Part shown: piece after piece, positions 19,951-28,701 of the stretch
How the letters are laid out: each line of letters opens with the position of its first letter
Numbering within the stretch: the stretch's first letter is position 1
Source: Modestobacter roseus
GTDB taxonomy: Bacteria; Actinomycetota; Actinomycetes; Mycobacteriales; Geodermatophilaceae
Length of the DNA stretch: 64,000 bases
NCBI RefSeq assembly: GCF_007994135.1
Contig: NZ_VLKF01000001.1
Span: 682,001-746,000 of the forward strand
Direction: 5' to 3'
Program-made: the position numbers and the translations under genes
The notes under the pieces: model-generated
Database searches by the model: none
Told to the model about the DNA's origin: nothing
Seen by the model: the letters and a program-made list of their open reading frames with translations, nothing else

Positions 19951-20193
19951 TCAGCGCCGGGTGTTGCCCTGCCCGTTGTTGCCCTGCCCGGAGTTGCCCT
20001 GGCCGAGACTGGACTTGACCGACTGCACCGCGGCGTCCGCCTGGGCCTGGGCCATGCCCGCGACGCTCTGCAGGCGCGGGTCGTCCTTGGCGTGGGCGTA
20101 GGCGCGGCGGATCTGCTCGTAGCGCTCCCGGCCGGCCTTGGCGCCGAGGACGTAGCCGGCACCGAAGCCGGCGAGGAAGGACAGCTTGGCCAC
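19951..20193 (-). CDS. small YtxH-like protein
   Basis: An 80-residue protein. The N-terminus LSFLAGFGAGYVLGAKAGRE is a glycine-zipper membrane helix typical of YtxH-type proteins, followed by RYEQIRRAYAHAKDDPRLQ and an Ala/Gln-rich helix. The C-terminus ends in three short repeats of GQGN. YtxH-like proteins are often stress-induced and of unknown role. The ATG at 20193 is preceded by GGAGG on the minus strand. It converges with the dnaG operon with only 18 bases between the stops. Confidence 0.75.
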   Translation of the reverse strand: MAKLSFLAGFGAGYVLGAKAGRERYEQIRRAYAHAKDDPRLQSVAGMAQAQADAAVQSVKSSLGQGNSGQGNNGQGNTRR

Positions 20194-20331
20194 GGGGGCT
20201 CCTCCAGTGATCGGGACGGACTGGGGACGCTACCGGCCGGCGCGCCGCGCGACCCGCCGAGAACCCCCTCCCGGCCACACCGGCGGGGTGGGGTAATCTC
20301 TTCCAGGCGCACGGGCGACCAACCCGTTCGT

Positions 20332-20404
20332 TCCCCCGTAGCTCAATTGGCAGAGCATGCGACTGTTAATCGCAGGGTTACTGGTTCAAGTCCAGTCGGG
20401 GGAG
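20332..20404 (+). tRNA. tRNA-Asn (GTT)
   Basis: A 73-base cloverleaf without encoded CCA. The acceptor arms TCCCCCG and CGGGGGA pair perfectly. The D-arm (GCTCAATTGGCAGAGC), the anticodon arm GCGA-CTGTTAA-TCGC and the T-arm (CTGGTTCAAGTCCAG) are all present. The anticodon GTT is at 20365-20367. A TAATCT -10-like hexamer lies about 40 bases upstream. Confidence 0.97.
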
Positions 20405-20411
20405 CTCCACC

Positions 20412-20446
20412 AGGCTCCTGACCAGCGGAGACGCTGATCAGGGCCT
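20412..20446 (+). terminator. terminator of tRNA-Asn
   Basis: Bases 20417-20427 pair with 20432-20442 (one C-A mismatch) with outer pairing around a bulge; loop GAGA. TTCGTCGTT follows the stem. Confidence 0.55.
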
Positions 20447-20654
20447 TCGTCGTTCCCGGACCGGTCAGCTCGTGGTCTGCCCGGGGGTGGACGTCGCCCC
20501 TCATCGAGTTGGGGCGCCGGGCGCGACGCACCTGGGCGTAGGGTCATGCTCTCTGCCCGACCTGGCGAGGAGACCTCGCGACAGGACTGGGGCCGGACAT
20601 GACACCGAGCACGACGCTCCGCCCCTCTCGGCGGCCGGCCTGCGGGCGCCGGTC

Positions 20655-21494
20655 ATGACCGCGGACGTGCCGTCTTCGGCGCCGCGGGTGGCGGACGTGC
20701 TCGCCTCGGTGGTGAGCCGGGACGACCGTGCGACCTGGCCGATGGCCCTGGTCGAGGAGTGCCGCCGTGCCCTCGGTGCCGACGGTGCGGGCCTGGCGGT
20801 CGCGGACCCGGACGGTTCGATCGCCGTGCTCGCGGCCACCCCGGGCCTGGGGCAGGCGGGGGAGGACCTGCAGTTCACCCTGGGCGAGGGGCCGTGCCAG
20901 GTGGCGTCCGCCTCGGGTCGGCTGGTCCTGAGCCCCGACCTCGGCGCCGATCCCCGCTGGTCGCAGTACTCTCGCGAGGCCGGGGCGCACGGGATCCGCG
21001 CGGCGTTCAGCGCCCCGCTGCAGGTCGGCGCCGTCCGGCTGGGTGTGCTGGACGTCTACCGCCGCGTCCCGGGTTCGTTGACGATGGCCGCGTTGACCTC
21101 GCTGCAGGTGTACGCCGAGGCCGCGGTCGCGGTGCTGCTCCTGATGTCGGATGCCGGGGAGGCAGCAGGTGTGCCGGCCGACGTCATGGAGTTCGCCGAC
21201 ATCCGGCCGGTGGTGCACCAGGCGGCCGGCATGGTCGCCGTCCAGCTGGACGTGAGCCTGCAGGTGGCGCTGGTGCGGCTGCGGGGCGAGGCCTTCGCCG
21301 CGGGACGGTCGCTCCGTGCGGTCGCCGGTGACGTCGTCGCCCGGCGGCTCGCGTTCGACCACACTGACCGCGGGTCGTCGTGGCGTGCAGGTGGGGAGTC
21401 CGGCGACGGTGCCGGTGAGTGTCCGAACGGTCACATCGACCGGGTCGACGACGGCGATGACCCGAGGAGAGGGAGTCCAGATGAGCACGCGTGA
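20655..21494 (+). CDS. GAF-ANTAR transcription antitermination regulator
   Basis: A 279-residue regulator. The GAF domain spans about residues 20-175 (DGAGLAVADPDGSIAVLAAT, LQFTLGEGPCQVASASGRLV, GIRAAFSAPLQVGAVRLGVL). The ANTAR RNA-binding three-helix domain lies at about 180-240 (IRPVVHQAAGMVAVQLDVSL, then ALVRLRGEAFAAGRSLRAVA). ANTAR proteins bind paired RNA hairpins to prevent termination. The ATG at 20655 is chosen because the GAF homology begins soon after; a longer frame upstream looks random. A TAGGGT -10-like box is at 20539-20544. The last 14 bases overlap the next GAF-ANTAR gene in another frame. Confidence 0.85.
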   Translation: MTADVPSSAPRVADVLASVVSRDDRATWPMALVEECRRALGADGAGLAVADPDGSIAVLAATPGLGQAGEDLQFTLGEGPCQVASASGRLVLSPDLGADPRWSQYSREAGAHGIRAAFSAPLQVGAVRLGVLDVYRRVPGSLTMAALTSLQVYAEAAVAVLLLMSDAGEAAGVPADVMEFADIRPVVHQAAGMVAVQLDVSLQVALVRLRGEAFAAGRSLRAVAGDVVARRLAFDHTDRGSSWRAGGESGDGAGECPNGHIDRVDDGDDPRRGSPDEHA

Positions 21495-22197
21495 GGACTT
21501 GATCGCCGACACGTTCGTCGAGTTGGCCGACTCGTTGGCGGCCGGCTTCGAGGTGACCGACTTCCTGGACCGGCTGGTCACCCGGGCGGTGGAGCTGCTG
21601 GACGCCGACGCCGCCGGGATCATGCTGGCCGACTCCCGTGGGCAGCTGCAGGTGCTGGCGGCCGGCTCGCACGACGTGCGGCTGCTGGAGCTCTTCGAGC
21701 TGCAGGGCGACTCCGGTCCCTGTCTGGACAGCTTCCGCAGCGGTCTCCCGGTGACCCCGCCGGACCGGGCGGCCATGCAGTCGTCCTGGCCGCTCTTCGC
21801 GGCCGAGGCGGAGGCGGGCGGCTACTCGTCCGTCCAGGCCGTCCCGATGCGCCTGCGGCACGAGGTGATCGGCGCGATGAACGTCTTCCGCCGGGCCGAG
21901 GGCGCCCTGATCGGCAGCCAGCTCAAGCTCGCGCGGGCCCTGGCCGACGTGGCCTCGGTCGCGCTGATCTCCGAGCGCACCATCTCCGCCCGGGAGCTGA
22001 TGGCCGACCAGCTGCAGGGTGCGCTGAACAGCCGCGTGCTGCTGGAGCAGGCGAAGGGGATGCTGGCCGAACGCACGGGCGTGGGCGTGGACCAGGCGTT
22101 CACCGAGATGCGGGACCACGCCCGGCGCAGTGGGCGGTCCCTGCGGGACGTGGCGGCCGACGTGGTCCGGGACCGAGGGGTGCCACCGCGGGGGTGA
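21481..22197 (+). CDS. GAF-ANTAR transcription antitermination regulator
   Basis: A 238-residue paralogue-type regulator starting inside the end of the previous gene. GAF domain at about residues 15-165 (ADAAGIMLADSRGQLQVLAA, FELQGDSGPCLDSFRSGLPV, YSSVQAVPMRLRHEVIGAMN). ANTAR domain at about 175-230 (LQGALNSRVLLEQAKGMLAE, RSGRSLRDVAADVV), closer to the family consensus than that of its neighbour. The 14-base overlap suggests coupled translation and perhaps a heterodimer. The target RNA and the GAF ligand are unknown; the STAS gene downstream is a plausible partner pathway. Confidence 0.88.
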   Translation: MSTREDLIADTFVELADSLAAGFEVTDFLDRLVTRAVELLDADAAGIMLADSRGQLQVLAAGSHDVRLLELFELQGDSGPCLDSFRSGLPVTPPDRAAMQSSWPLFAAEAEAGGYSSVQAVPMRLRHEVIGAMNVFRRAEGALIGSQLKLARALADVASVALISERTISARELMADQLQGALNSRVLLEQAKGMLAERTGVGVDQAFTEMRDHARRSGRSLRDVAADVVRDRGVPPRG

Positions 22198-22366
22198 TCA
22201 CGCTCGGCGGGACCCGGGGCGACACGCCGGTGACCCGCCGACGGGCTCCGGGTGGACACGTTCGGCCATGGCGCTCAGCCGTTGCGTTCCGCTAGGTTGT
22301 GCTCTGCGCGACAGCGCGCTCACAGGTGGCCCCGGACCCGGCGACCCTCATCTCGAGGGGACTCGC

Positions 22367-22942
22367 ATGTCCGAACTATCCGTCATCTCCATCCACGCCG
22401 GCGACTCCCAGGTCATCGAGATCCAGGAGCACCTGGTCGGGCCCGGGCAGGCCGTCCTCACCGTGGCCGGCGAGGTCGACCAGGGCACCTGTGCCCTGCT
22501 CCGCGCGGTCCTGCTGCGCACCTGGGACACCAGTCCGACCGCCGTGGTCGTCGACCTCCGCCAGGTCACCTTCCTCAACGCCGGCGGCTTGCGGGCCCTG
22601 CTGCTGGCGAGCCGGACGGCGCGGCTCCGCGGGGTCCCGCTCGTGTTGCAGGTCGAGCGGGGGCTGGTGGCCCGGCTGCTCGACGTCGTCGGGCTCGGGG
22701 AGCTGGCGCTGACCCCGGAGGGGCTCCGCGCCGTGCTGCAGGAGACCGCACCCGGGCCCCCGCCGGTGCTGAGCCTCGTGCCGGCCTGGCGGGGCCGCAG
22801 CCGGACGCCGCCGGTGCCGGACCTCGTCGGGCAGCCGCCCGGATCGAGCCGGCGACCGGACCTACGGCTGGTCCCCGCGCCGGGCAGGCTCCGTTCCGCG
22901 CGCACCGACCGGGCGCAGCCGGCGCGCTCCGACGGGGGCTGA
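22367..22942 (+). CDS. STAS-domain anti-sigma-factor antagonist-like protein lacking the phospho-serine
   Basis: A 191-residue protein. The STAS domain covers about residues 20-125: PGQAVLTVAGEVDQGTCALL, TAVVVDLRQVTFLNAGGLRA. In SpoIIAA-like proteins the helix start reads DSSG with a phosphorylated serine; here it is NAGG, so no serine is available. The last 60 residues are Pro/Arg-rich and look disordered. A TAGGTT -10 candidate lies at 22293-22298. It follows two GAF-ANTAR genes, a common stress or light signalling neighbourhood in actinomycetes, but no RsbW-type kinase is nearby. It may act constitutively or bind something else. Confidence 0.82.
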   Translation: MSELSVISIHAGDSQVIEIQEHLVGPGQAVLTVAGEVDQGTCALLRAVLLRTWDTSPTAVVVDLRQVTFLNAGGLRALLLASRTARLRGVPLVLQVERGLVARLLDVVGLGELALTPEGLRAVLQETAPGPPPVLSLVPAWRGRSRTPPVPDLVGQPPGSSRRPDLRLVPAPGRLRSARTDRAQPARSDGG

Positions 22943-23050
22943 CCGGTGCGGTCGCACCGCGCCCCCGCCGGTCGCCTCCCGGTGCCGGTTCGGCTGCCGG
23001 ACCCTGACCCCGTCCGCACCCGAACCGACCCGCACCGGCCCGACGCCGTG

Positions 23051-24730
23051 TCAACCTGCGGTGTCGGCGTCCTCCGCCTGGCTCTCGGTGGCGAAGGAGT
23101 GGGCGATCATCCACGAGGCGAAGTCGGTGATCCGCGCGTCGATGACGATCGGCCGCCGCCGGGGGCCGGCCACCCAGTCCTGCACGGCCTTGAGGTCCTC
23201 GGGGGTCCGCACGGTGACCGCGTCGCAGCCGTAGCCGCGGGCGATCGACGCGATGTCGGTCTCGGGGAACTGGACGATGTCCAGCGGGTGGCCCTCCGGG
23301 CCGAAGTGGTGGGTCTCCGCGCTGTAGGCGTGGTCGTTGTAGACGATCACCGCCAGCGGCAGCTCCAGGCGCACGGCGGTGTCCAGCTCGACGTGGCTCA
23401 TCATGAACCCGCCGTCGCCGACGCCGGCGACCGCGATCCGCCCCGGCGAGGCGAGCCCCGCGCCGATGGCGGTCGACAGCCCCAGGCCGATCGACTGGAA
23501 GGCCAGCGTCAGGCAGAAGCCCCGCTCGTCGGGCACCTCGAGGAACATCGCCGGGTAGCCGTTGAAGTTGCCGCCGTCGGGGGCGACGACGCGCTCCTTG
23601 GGCAGGATGTCGTCCAGCGCGATGGTCAGCGTGCGCGGGTCGATCAGCGCGTCGGTGCTCGTGTCCTCGTACGGCTCGTCCCGCCAGCGCAGCCGGGTCC
23701 GGATCCGCTCCTGCAGCTCGGGGCTGCGCCACGGCGCCGCCGTCCGCGGCCGGGCCCGCAGGCTCTCGGCGGCCGCCTCGGCGGTCGCCCGCACATCCCC
23801 GACGATCCCGTGGTCGACCGCGACGTGCCGGCCGATGGCCGCCGGGTCCTCGTCGATCTGCACGACGGTGGCGTCGGGGCCGACCAGCTGGCCGGCGCGC
23901 AGGGTCCACACGTTCAGCGACGCGCCCCAGCCGACGACGAGGTCGGCGGAGCTGATCAGCTCGGCGGCCAGCGGGCTGGCGAAGCCACCGGACACGTCGA
24001 TGGACCACTCGTGCCCGGCGAACAACCCACGGGCCACGCCCGACGTCGCCAGCAGGGCGCCGCTGAGCTCACCGAGCTCGGCCAGTGCGTCCCGCGCGCC
24101 GGACAGCCGGGCGCCACGGCCGGCGATCAGCACCGGGCGCTCCGCCGAACGCAGCAGGTCGGCCAGCTGCTCGACCGACCGGGCGCCGGCCACGGGGGTC
24201 TCCAGCACCGGCAGCGGCAGCGGCGCGGCGGCGTCGTCGGGCACCTCGGCCTCCTGGATGTCCAGGGGCAGGTTGAGGACGACGGTCCGGTGGTCCACGG
24301 CCGCCCGGCGGAAGGCGCGCACGGCCTCCTGCACGGCGGTGCCCGCAGAGGTGATCGTCTCGGACTCGATCCCCAGGCCGCGGAGCACGGCGGGCTGGTC
24401 GACGTTGAAGTTGGACAGCACGTTCCAGCCGGCGGTGTCGGCCGCCAGCACCAGCAGGGGAGTGCGGCTCTTCGCCGCCTCGGTCAGCCCGGTCAGGGCG
24501 TTGGTCAGCCCGCACCCCTGGTGCACGGTGACCGCGGCCACCCGCTGGGTGGTCCGCGCGTAGGCGTCGGCCATGGTGGCCGCGCCCGCCTCGTGCCGGG
24601 TGGCCACGAACCGCGCACCCGCGCCCACGAGGGCGTTGGTCACGTAGAAGTTGCCGCTGCCGACGACGCCGAACACCTGGTCCAGCCCCTGCCGGGCCAG
24701 CTCCTGACCGATCGCTTCTGCTACTCGCAC
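23051..24730 (-). CDS. thiamine-diphosphate-dependent enzyme (acetolactate synthase/decarboxylase superfamily)
   Basis: A 559-residue enzyme of the three-domain ThDP fold. The N-terminal Pyr domain has the catalytic Glu in ATRHEAGAATMADAYART (about residue 47) and VHQGCGLTNAL, with a His where acetolactate synthases usually have Ser/Gly. The middle domain ends in VVGWGASLNVWTLRAG. The PP domain carries GDGGFMMSHVELDTAVRLEL, the GDG...ND cofactor motif, followed by VIVYNDHAYSAE. The His-containing loop is more like 2-oxo acid decarboxylases than carboligases, but the substrate is not clear. It is the last gene of the ABC importer operon, which suggests that it acts on the imported compound. 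Confidence 0.8.
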   Translation of the reverse strand: MRVAEAIGQELARQGLDQVFGVVGSGNFYVTNALVGAGARFVATRHEAGAATMADAYARTTQRVAAVTVHQGCGLTNALTGLTEAAKSRTPLLVLAADTAGWNVLSNFNVDQPAVLRGLGIESETITSAGTAVQEAVRAFRRAAVDHRTVVLNLPLDIQEAEVPDDAAAPLPLPVLETPVAGARSVEQLADLLRSAERPVLIAGRGARLSGARDALAELGELSGALLATSGVARGLFAGHEWSIDVSGGFASPLAAELISSADLVVGWGASLNVWTLRAGQLVGPDATVVQIDEDPAAIGRHVAVDHGIVGDVRATAEAAAESLRARPRTAAPWRSPELQERIRTRLRWRDEPYEDTSTDALIDPRTLTIALDDILPKERVVAPDGGNFNGYPAMFLEVPDERGFCLTLAFQSIGLGLSTAIGAGLASPGRIAVAGVGDGGFMMSHVELDTAVRLELPLAVIVYNDHAYSAETHHFGPEGHPLDIVQFPETDIASIARGYGCDAVTVRTPEDLKAVQDWVAGPRRRPIVIDARITDFASWMIAHSFATESQAEDADTAG

Positions 24731-24824
24731 TGTGCTCGTGCTCCTCGTGAGATCCGGTGAGATGGGACCGGCCGCCGTCCCGGGGCAGGGCCTCGGGACG
24801 GCGGCCGGTCATGCGCGGCTCAGG

Positions 24825-25820
24825 TCAGCCGCAGACGAGCTCGTCGGCGGTGGGGGCCTCGTCGACGATGTCGTAGGTCTCCAGGAACCCCATCTGCTGG
24901 TCGATGGCGTCGTTCTGCAGCTCCGACTGGTAGACCGGCAGCCGCATCCGGCTGGCGACGTCCTCGGAGATCTGGGTGTAGGTCGGGATGATCTCCCGGA
25001 TGGCGTCCGGGTTCTCCCGGGCGTACTCCAGCGAGGTGGTCATCGCCGACTCGAAGCGCTCGAGGACGTCGGGGTTCTGCTGCACGAACTGCTCGCTCGT
25101 CGCGTAGGACCCGTTCGGGTACTCCGGCGCGATGGTCGACTGCGGCGCGAAGGCGACCTTGCCGCCTTGGTCGAGCACGGTGGTGACGAACGGCTCGGAC
25201 GTGTAACCGGCGTCGATCCGGCCGGCCTCGACTGCGGCGGGCACCTCCGGGAAGGGCACCTCGATCAGGTTGACCGTGCTCCAGTCGACCCCCTCCTGGT
25301 CCAGCGCCGCCTTGAGCATGACCTCGGCGACACCGCCCAGGCCGTTGACGCTGATGGTCTTGCCGGCGAGGTCCGCCGCGCTGGAGATGTCGCTGTCGCC
25401 GCTGGCGACCAGCACCTGCCAGTCGTCCTCGGTGGTGGTCCCCGTGGCGTCGCTGGCGGTCGCCACGCAGACCGGCACCCCCTGGGCGGCCGCGATGCCG
25501 GCGGAGATGTAGCCGACGAAGCCGAAGTCGAAGTCGCCGGACACCAGCCCGGTGATGATGTCGTTGCCGGTCTGCAGGACGGTGGGCTCGATCTCCAGGC
25601 CCTCGTCCTCGAAGAAGCCCTGCTCCATGCCGAGGTACATGGCGGCGGCGTTCGCGATGGGCAGCGTGCCGACCTGCACGGTCTCCGTGCCGCCGCCCTC
25701 ACCCCCGCCGCCGGAGGCCTCGGTGTCGCTGTCGCCGCCACAGCCGGTGGCCGCGAGGGCGACCACGGCCAGGCCGGCGACCGTGGTGGTGGCGCGACGG
25801 GTGAACGGACGGTGGCTCAT
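24825..25820 (-). CDS. ABC transporter substrate-binding lipoprotein (NitT/TauT type)
   Basis: A 331-residue lipoprotein: signal peptide with lipobox ending at Cys27 (ALAATGC), a Gly/Glu-rich linker, then a periplasmic-binding type II fold (VGTLPIANAAAMYLGMEQGF, GLVSGDFDFGFVGYISAGIA, GKTISVNGLGGVAEVMLKAA, VEAGRIDAGYTSEPF). This is the NrtA/SsuA/THI5-like class, which binds sulfonates, nitrate, pyrimidine precursors or small carboxylates. It is followed by the ThDP enzyme gene and preceded by the ATPase and two permeases. The ligand is unknown; the enzyme neighbours suggest a 2-hydroxy or 2-oxo acid. Confidence 0.88.
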   Translation of the reverse strand: MSHRPFTRRATTTVAGLAVVALAATGCGGDSDTEASGGGGEGGGTETVQVGTLPIANAAAMYLGMEQGFFEDEGLEIEPTVLQTGNDIITGLVSGDFDFGFVGYISAGIAAAQGVPVCVATASDATGTTTEDDWQVLVASGDSDISSAADLAGKTISVNGLGGVAEVMLKAALDQEGVDWSTVNLIEVPFPEVPAAVEAGRIDAGYTSEPFVTTVLDQGGKVAFAPQSTIAPEYPNGSYATSEQFVQQNPDVLERFESAMTTSLEYARENPDAIREIIPTYTQISEDVASRMRLPVYQSELQNDAIDQQMGFLETYDIVDEAPTADELVCG

Positions 25821-25890
25821 CGTTCTCCTTCAGGTGGTGTTGCGTCGGTGGAACACCGGGCGGCCCCTCGGGGGAGCGGCCGCCGGAGGA

Positions 25891-26673
25891 TCAGGCCGGG
25901 ACGTCGGCGGCCTCGGGCCGCTTGATGGAACGCCAGACGTAGGCCCGCAGGTGGGCGAAGTCCGCCAGCTCCTTGGTGGCGACCTGGTCGCGGGGGCGGG
26001 GGAGCGGGACGTCGACGATCTCCTGCACCCGGGTGGGCGACGGCGACAGCACCACGACCCGGTCGCTGAGGTACACCGACTCGTCGATGTCGTGGGTGAC
26101 GAAGACGACGGTGACGCCGTACCGCCCGCGCAGCTCCAGCACGAGGTCCTCCAGGTCGGCGCGGGTCTGCGCGTCGACGGAGGCGAACGGCTCGTCCATG
26201 AGCAGGATCTCGGGCTGGTAGGCCAGCGCCCGCGCGATGGCCACGCGCTGCTGCATGCCGCCCGACAGCTGCCAGGGGTACTTCTTCCCGGCCCCGGCCA
26301 GGCCGACCGACTGCAGGGTGTCGCGCACCAGCTCCGCGGACTCGGACTTCTCCAGCTTCCGGTGCTTGAGCGGGAAGGCGACGTTCTCCTCCACGGTCAT
26401 CCACGGGTAGAGCGACCGCGAGTAGTCCTGGAAGACCAGGGCCATCTTCTCCGGCGGGCCGTCGACCACCTCGCCGTCGAGGTAGACACCGCCCGCGGTG
26501 GGCGGCAACAGCCCGGCCATCATCTTCAGCAGCGTGGTCTTGCCCGCGCCCGAGGGGCCGACGATGCAGACCAGCTCCCGCTGCTCGACGGTGAAGGTGA
26601 TGTCGGCAACGGCTTCGAAGGCACGCTTGGTGCCCTCCTGGTAGACCTTCCTGAGGCCTTCGACGCGCAACAT
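25891..26673 (-). CDS. ABC transporter ATPase (NitT/TauT type)
   Basis: A 260-residue nucleotide-binding protein: Walker A GPSGAGKTT at residues 39-47, Q-loop near LVFQDYSRSLYPWMTVEENV, signature LSGGMQQRVAIARAL, Walker B EILLMDEPFASVD and the switch histidine in VTHDIDESVYLSDRV. These match SsuB/TauB-type ATPases. The start at ATG 26673 has GGAGG about 9 bases upstream on the minus strand; a longer version would run into the permease gene. It powers the two permeases encoded upstream. Confidence 0.92.
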   Translation of the reverse strand: MLRVEGLRKVYQEGTKRAFEAVADITFTVEQRELVCIVGPSGAGKTTLLKMMAGLLPPTAGGVYLDGEVVDGPPEKMALVFQDYSRSLYPWMTVEENVAFPLKHRKLEKSESAELVRDTLQSVGLAGAGKKYPWQLSGGMQQRVAIARALAYQPEILLMDEPFASVDAQTRADLEDLVLELRGRYGVTVVFVTHDIDESVYLSDRVVVLSPSPTRVQEIVDVPLPRPRDQVATKELADFAHLRAYVWRSIKRPEAADVPA

Positions 26674-26686
26674 GGGGGACCTCCGG

Positions 26687-27472
26687 TCAGCCGGCGCCGG
26701 CGCGGGCACCGCGGTGCCAGCGGAGCACTCGGCGCTCGACGAGCAGGAACAGGACGTTGAGCACGTAGCCGAGGATGGCCAGGAGGAAGATCCCGGACCA
26801 CATCGCGGTGATGGCGTACGTGCGCTGGGACTGCAGGACGAAGTAGCCGATGCCGTTGCTGCTGGCGATCATCTCCGAGACGACCATCATGATCACGGCC
26901 AGCGACAGGCTGATCCGGGCACCGGCGAAGATCTGCGGCGAGGCCGAGGGCAGCACCACGCGGAACAGCCGGTCCCGCGCCGGGATGCCGTAGCTGCGGG
27001 CGGTCTCCCGCAGCGCCGGGTCGACGCCGGCCACGCCGTCGATGGTGTTGAGCAGGATGGGCCACACGCAGACGAAGGCGATCAGCGCCACCTTCATCTC
27101 CGAGCCGATGCCCAGCAGCAGGATCCCGGCGGGCAACAGCACCGGGGCCGGGATGGCCCGCAGGAACTGGACGACGGGGTCGGCCATCCGGCCGAGCGTC
27201 TTGTTCAGCCCCAGCGCCACCCCGATGACCACCGCGGCGACCACGGCGATCGCGTAGCCGGCGAACATCCGGGCCAGGCTCGGGACGACGTCGCTGCCGA
27301 CCCGCTCGAACAGCCAGGTCTCGCCGAAGGCGCGGAAGATCTCCACCAGCGGCGGGAAGTAGAACGACGTGCTGTTCGACGACGCCAGCGCCCAGGCCGC
27401 CAGCAGGGCGATCGGGACGATGAACTCCAGGCCGATGCCCAGGAACCGGATCGGCCGGCTGGTCTCCCTCAT
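26687..27472 (-). CDS. ABC transporter permease (NitT/TauT type), second subunit
   Basis: A 261-residue inner-membrane protein with about six transmembrane segments. The EAA loop that docks the ATPase is seen as ETARSYGIPARDRLFRVVLP, followed by SASPQIFAGARISLSLAVIM. The ATG at 27472 overlaps the stop of the first permease (ATGA), so the two are made together and probably form a heterodimeric channel, less common than the homodimer in this family. Confidence 0.9.
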   Translation of the reverse strand: MRETSRPIRFLGIGLEFIVPIALLAAWALASSNSTSFYFPPLVEIFRAFGETWLFERVGSDVVPSLARMFAGYAIAVVAAVVIGVALGLNKTLGRMADPVVQFLRAIPAPVLLPAGILLLGIGSEMKVALIAFVCVWPILLNTIDGVAGVDPALRETARSYGIPARDRLFRVVLPSASPQIFAGARISLSLAVIMMVVSEMIASSNGIGYFVLQSQRTYAITAMWSGIFLLAILGYVLNVLFLLVERRVLRWHRGARAGAG

Positions 27473-28431
27473 CGGGCACGCTCCCGCTGCGACGCGTGCC
27501 AGTGCAGCAGACGCCGTTCGATGACGGACAGGACGATGTTCAGCAGCCAGCCGATCAGGCCGGTCACGATGATCAGGGCGTACATCCCGGGCACCGCGCC
27601 GCTCTGCCGGGCGATGTTGATCTCCTGCCCGAGGCCGGGTGCGCCGAGGACCAGCTCCGCGGTCACCGACAGGATCAGCGCGACCGCCGAGGAGATGCGC
27701 ACGCCGGTGACGATGTAGGGCAGCGCGCTGGGCAGCACCACCCGACGCAGCCGGGTGAAGGCGCCGATGCCGAAGGAGCGGGCGGTGTCCAGGCCCACCG
27801 GGTCGACGTCGCGGACGCCGTACAGCGTCTGCAGCAGGATCGGCCACGTCGCGGCGAACGCGGCGAGGAACCACTTGCTCTCCAGCCCGGCCCCGAAGAC
27901 GAGCACGGCCAGCGGGATCAGCGCGACCGACGGGATCGGGCGGAGGAACTCCACCGTCGTCCGGGTGGCCATGAACAGCAGGAACACCGAGCCGATCACG
28001 ATGCCCAGCGGCAGTGCGATCACCAGTGCGGTGCCCAGGCCCAGCCCCCAGCCCTGGAGGGTCTGCCCGATCGGCTCCCAGATGGAGCCGTCGGCGACCC
28101 GGTCCCAGAGCGCGCCGAACATCTCCGACGCCGGCGGGAAGAACCGCCGGTCGATCAGGCCGATCCGGGGGAGCAGCTCGAACAGGCCGATGGCGAGGGC
28201 CACCCCCAGCAGCGGGAGCCCCCAGTCGCGCAGCTGCCCGGCCCGCCGGTCGTCCGGCGTCCGGGCCGCGCGGTCACCGCGCGGGCCGGGCGCCGCGGCG
28301 TCCGCGGCGGACTCGCTGGCCACCGAGGGCGGTGTCGTCGGGCCCACGGGGGCGGTCGTCGTGGCCTCGACCGTGGGGCTGCCCGAGGACCGGGCGTCGC
28401 CAGGTCCCGCAGGTCGACTGGACCTCGTCAC
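27469..28431 (-). CDS. ABC transporter permease (NitT/TauT type), first subunit
   Basis: A 320-residue permease with a long, Pro/Ala-rich cytoplasmic N-terminus of about 60-70 residues before the first membrane helix (LPLLGVALAIGLFELLP). The BPD_transp core includes IPSVALIPLAVLVFGAGLES and the EAA-type loop DTARSFGIGAFTRLRRVVLP. The GTG at 28431 is preceded by GGGAGG on the minus strand; an ATG further upstream would add 29 residues without a clear ribosome site. It is the first gene of the importer operon, divergent from a GlcD-type oxidase. Confidence 0.88.
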   Translation of the reverse strand: MTRSSRPAGPGDARSSGSPTVEATTTAPVGPTTPPSVASESAADAAAPGPRGDRAARTPDDRRAGQLRDWGLPLLGVALAIGLFELLPRIGLIDRRFFPPASEMFGALWDRVADGSIWEPIGQTLQGWGLGLGTALVIALPLGIVIGSVFLLFMATRTTVEFLRPIPSVALIPLAVLVFGAGLESKWFLAAFAATWPILLQTLYGVRDVDPVGLDTARSFGIGAFTRLRRVVLPSALPYIVTGVRISSAVALILSVTAELVLGAPGLGQEINIARQSGAVPGMYALIIVTGLIGWLLNIVLSVIERRLLHWHASQRERAR

Positions 28432-28618
28432 GGTCCTCCCTTCGAGTGCGTCAGGTGGTGGAACGTCCGGCTGTGCATGCGAACGGGGGTGTGCGGGCGT
28501 TCTGTGCGGCACCGCCACCCCGGGATGAGCCTAGGGCGCAGATGTGGCGCGCGACACCATTGCACGGGCCGGTTCGACAGAGCGTTTCCGGCAGGTGGAA
28601 CCGCGACGTCCGTCCTGG

Positions 28619-28644
28619 CCGGCTACGTCGGACGACGTAGCCGG
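28619..28644. promoter_or_regulatory. perfect 12-bp inverted repeat in the importer/oxidase divergent promoter
   Basis: CCGGCTACGTCG and CGACGTAGCCGG flank a GA spacer. The dyad lies 57 bases before the oxidase ATG and 188 bases before the permease GTG. Its size and place suit an operator; no regulator gene is adjacent. Confidence 0.5.
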
Positions 28645-28701
28645 TGTGCGCGCCGCCGCCGGCCGCTTGCCCGCCGGGCCGCCGTCTGCTTGCTTGGGTG
28701 G

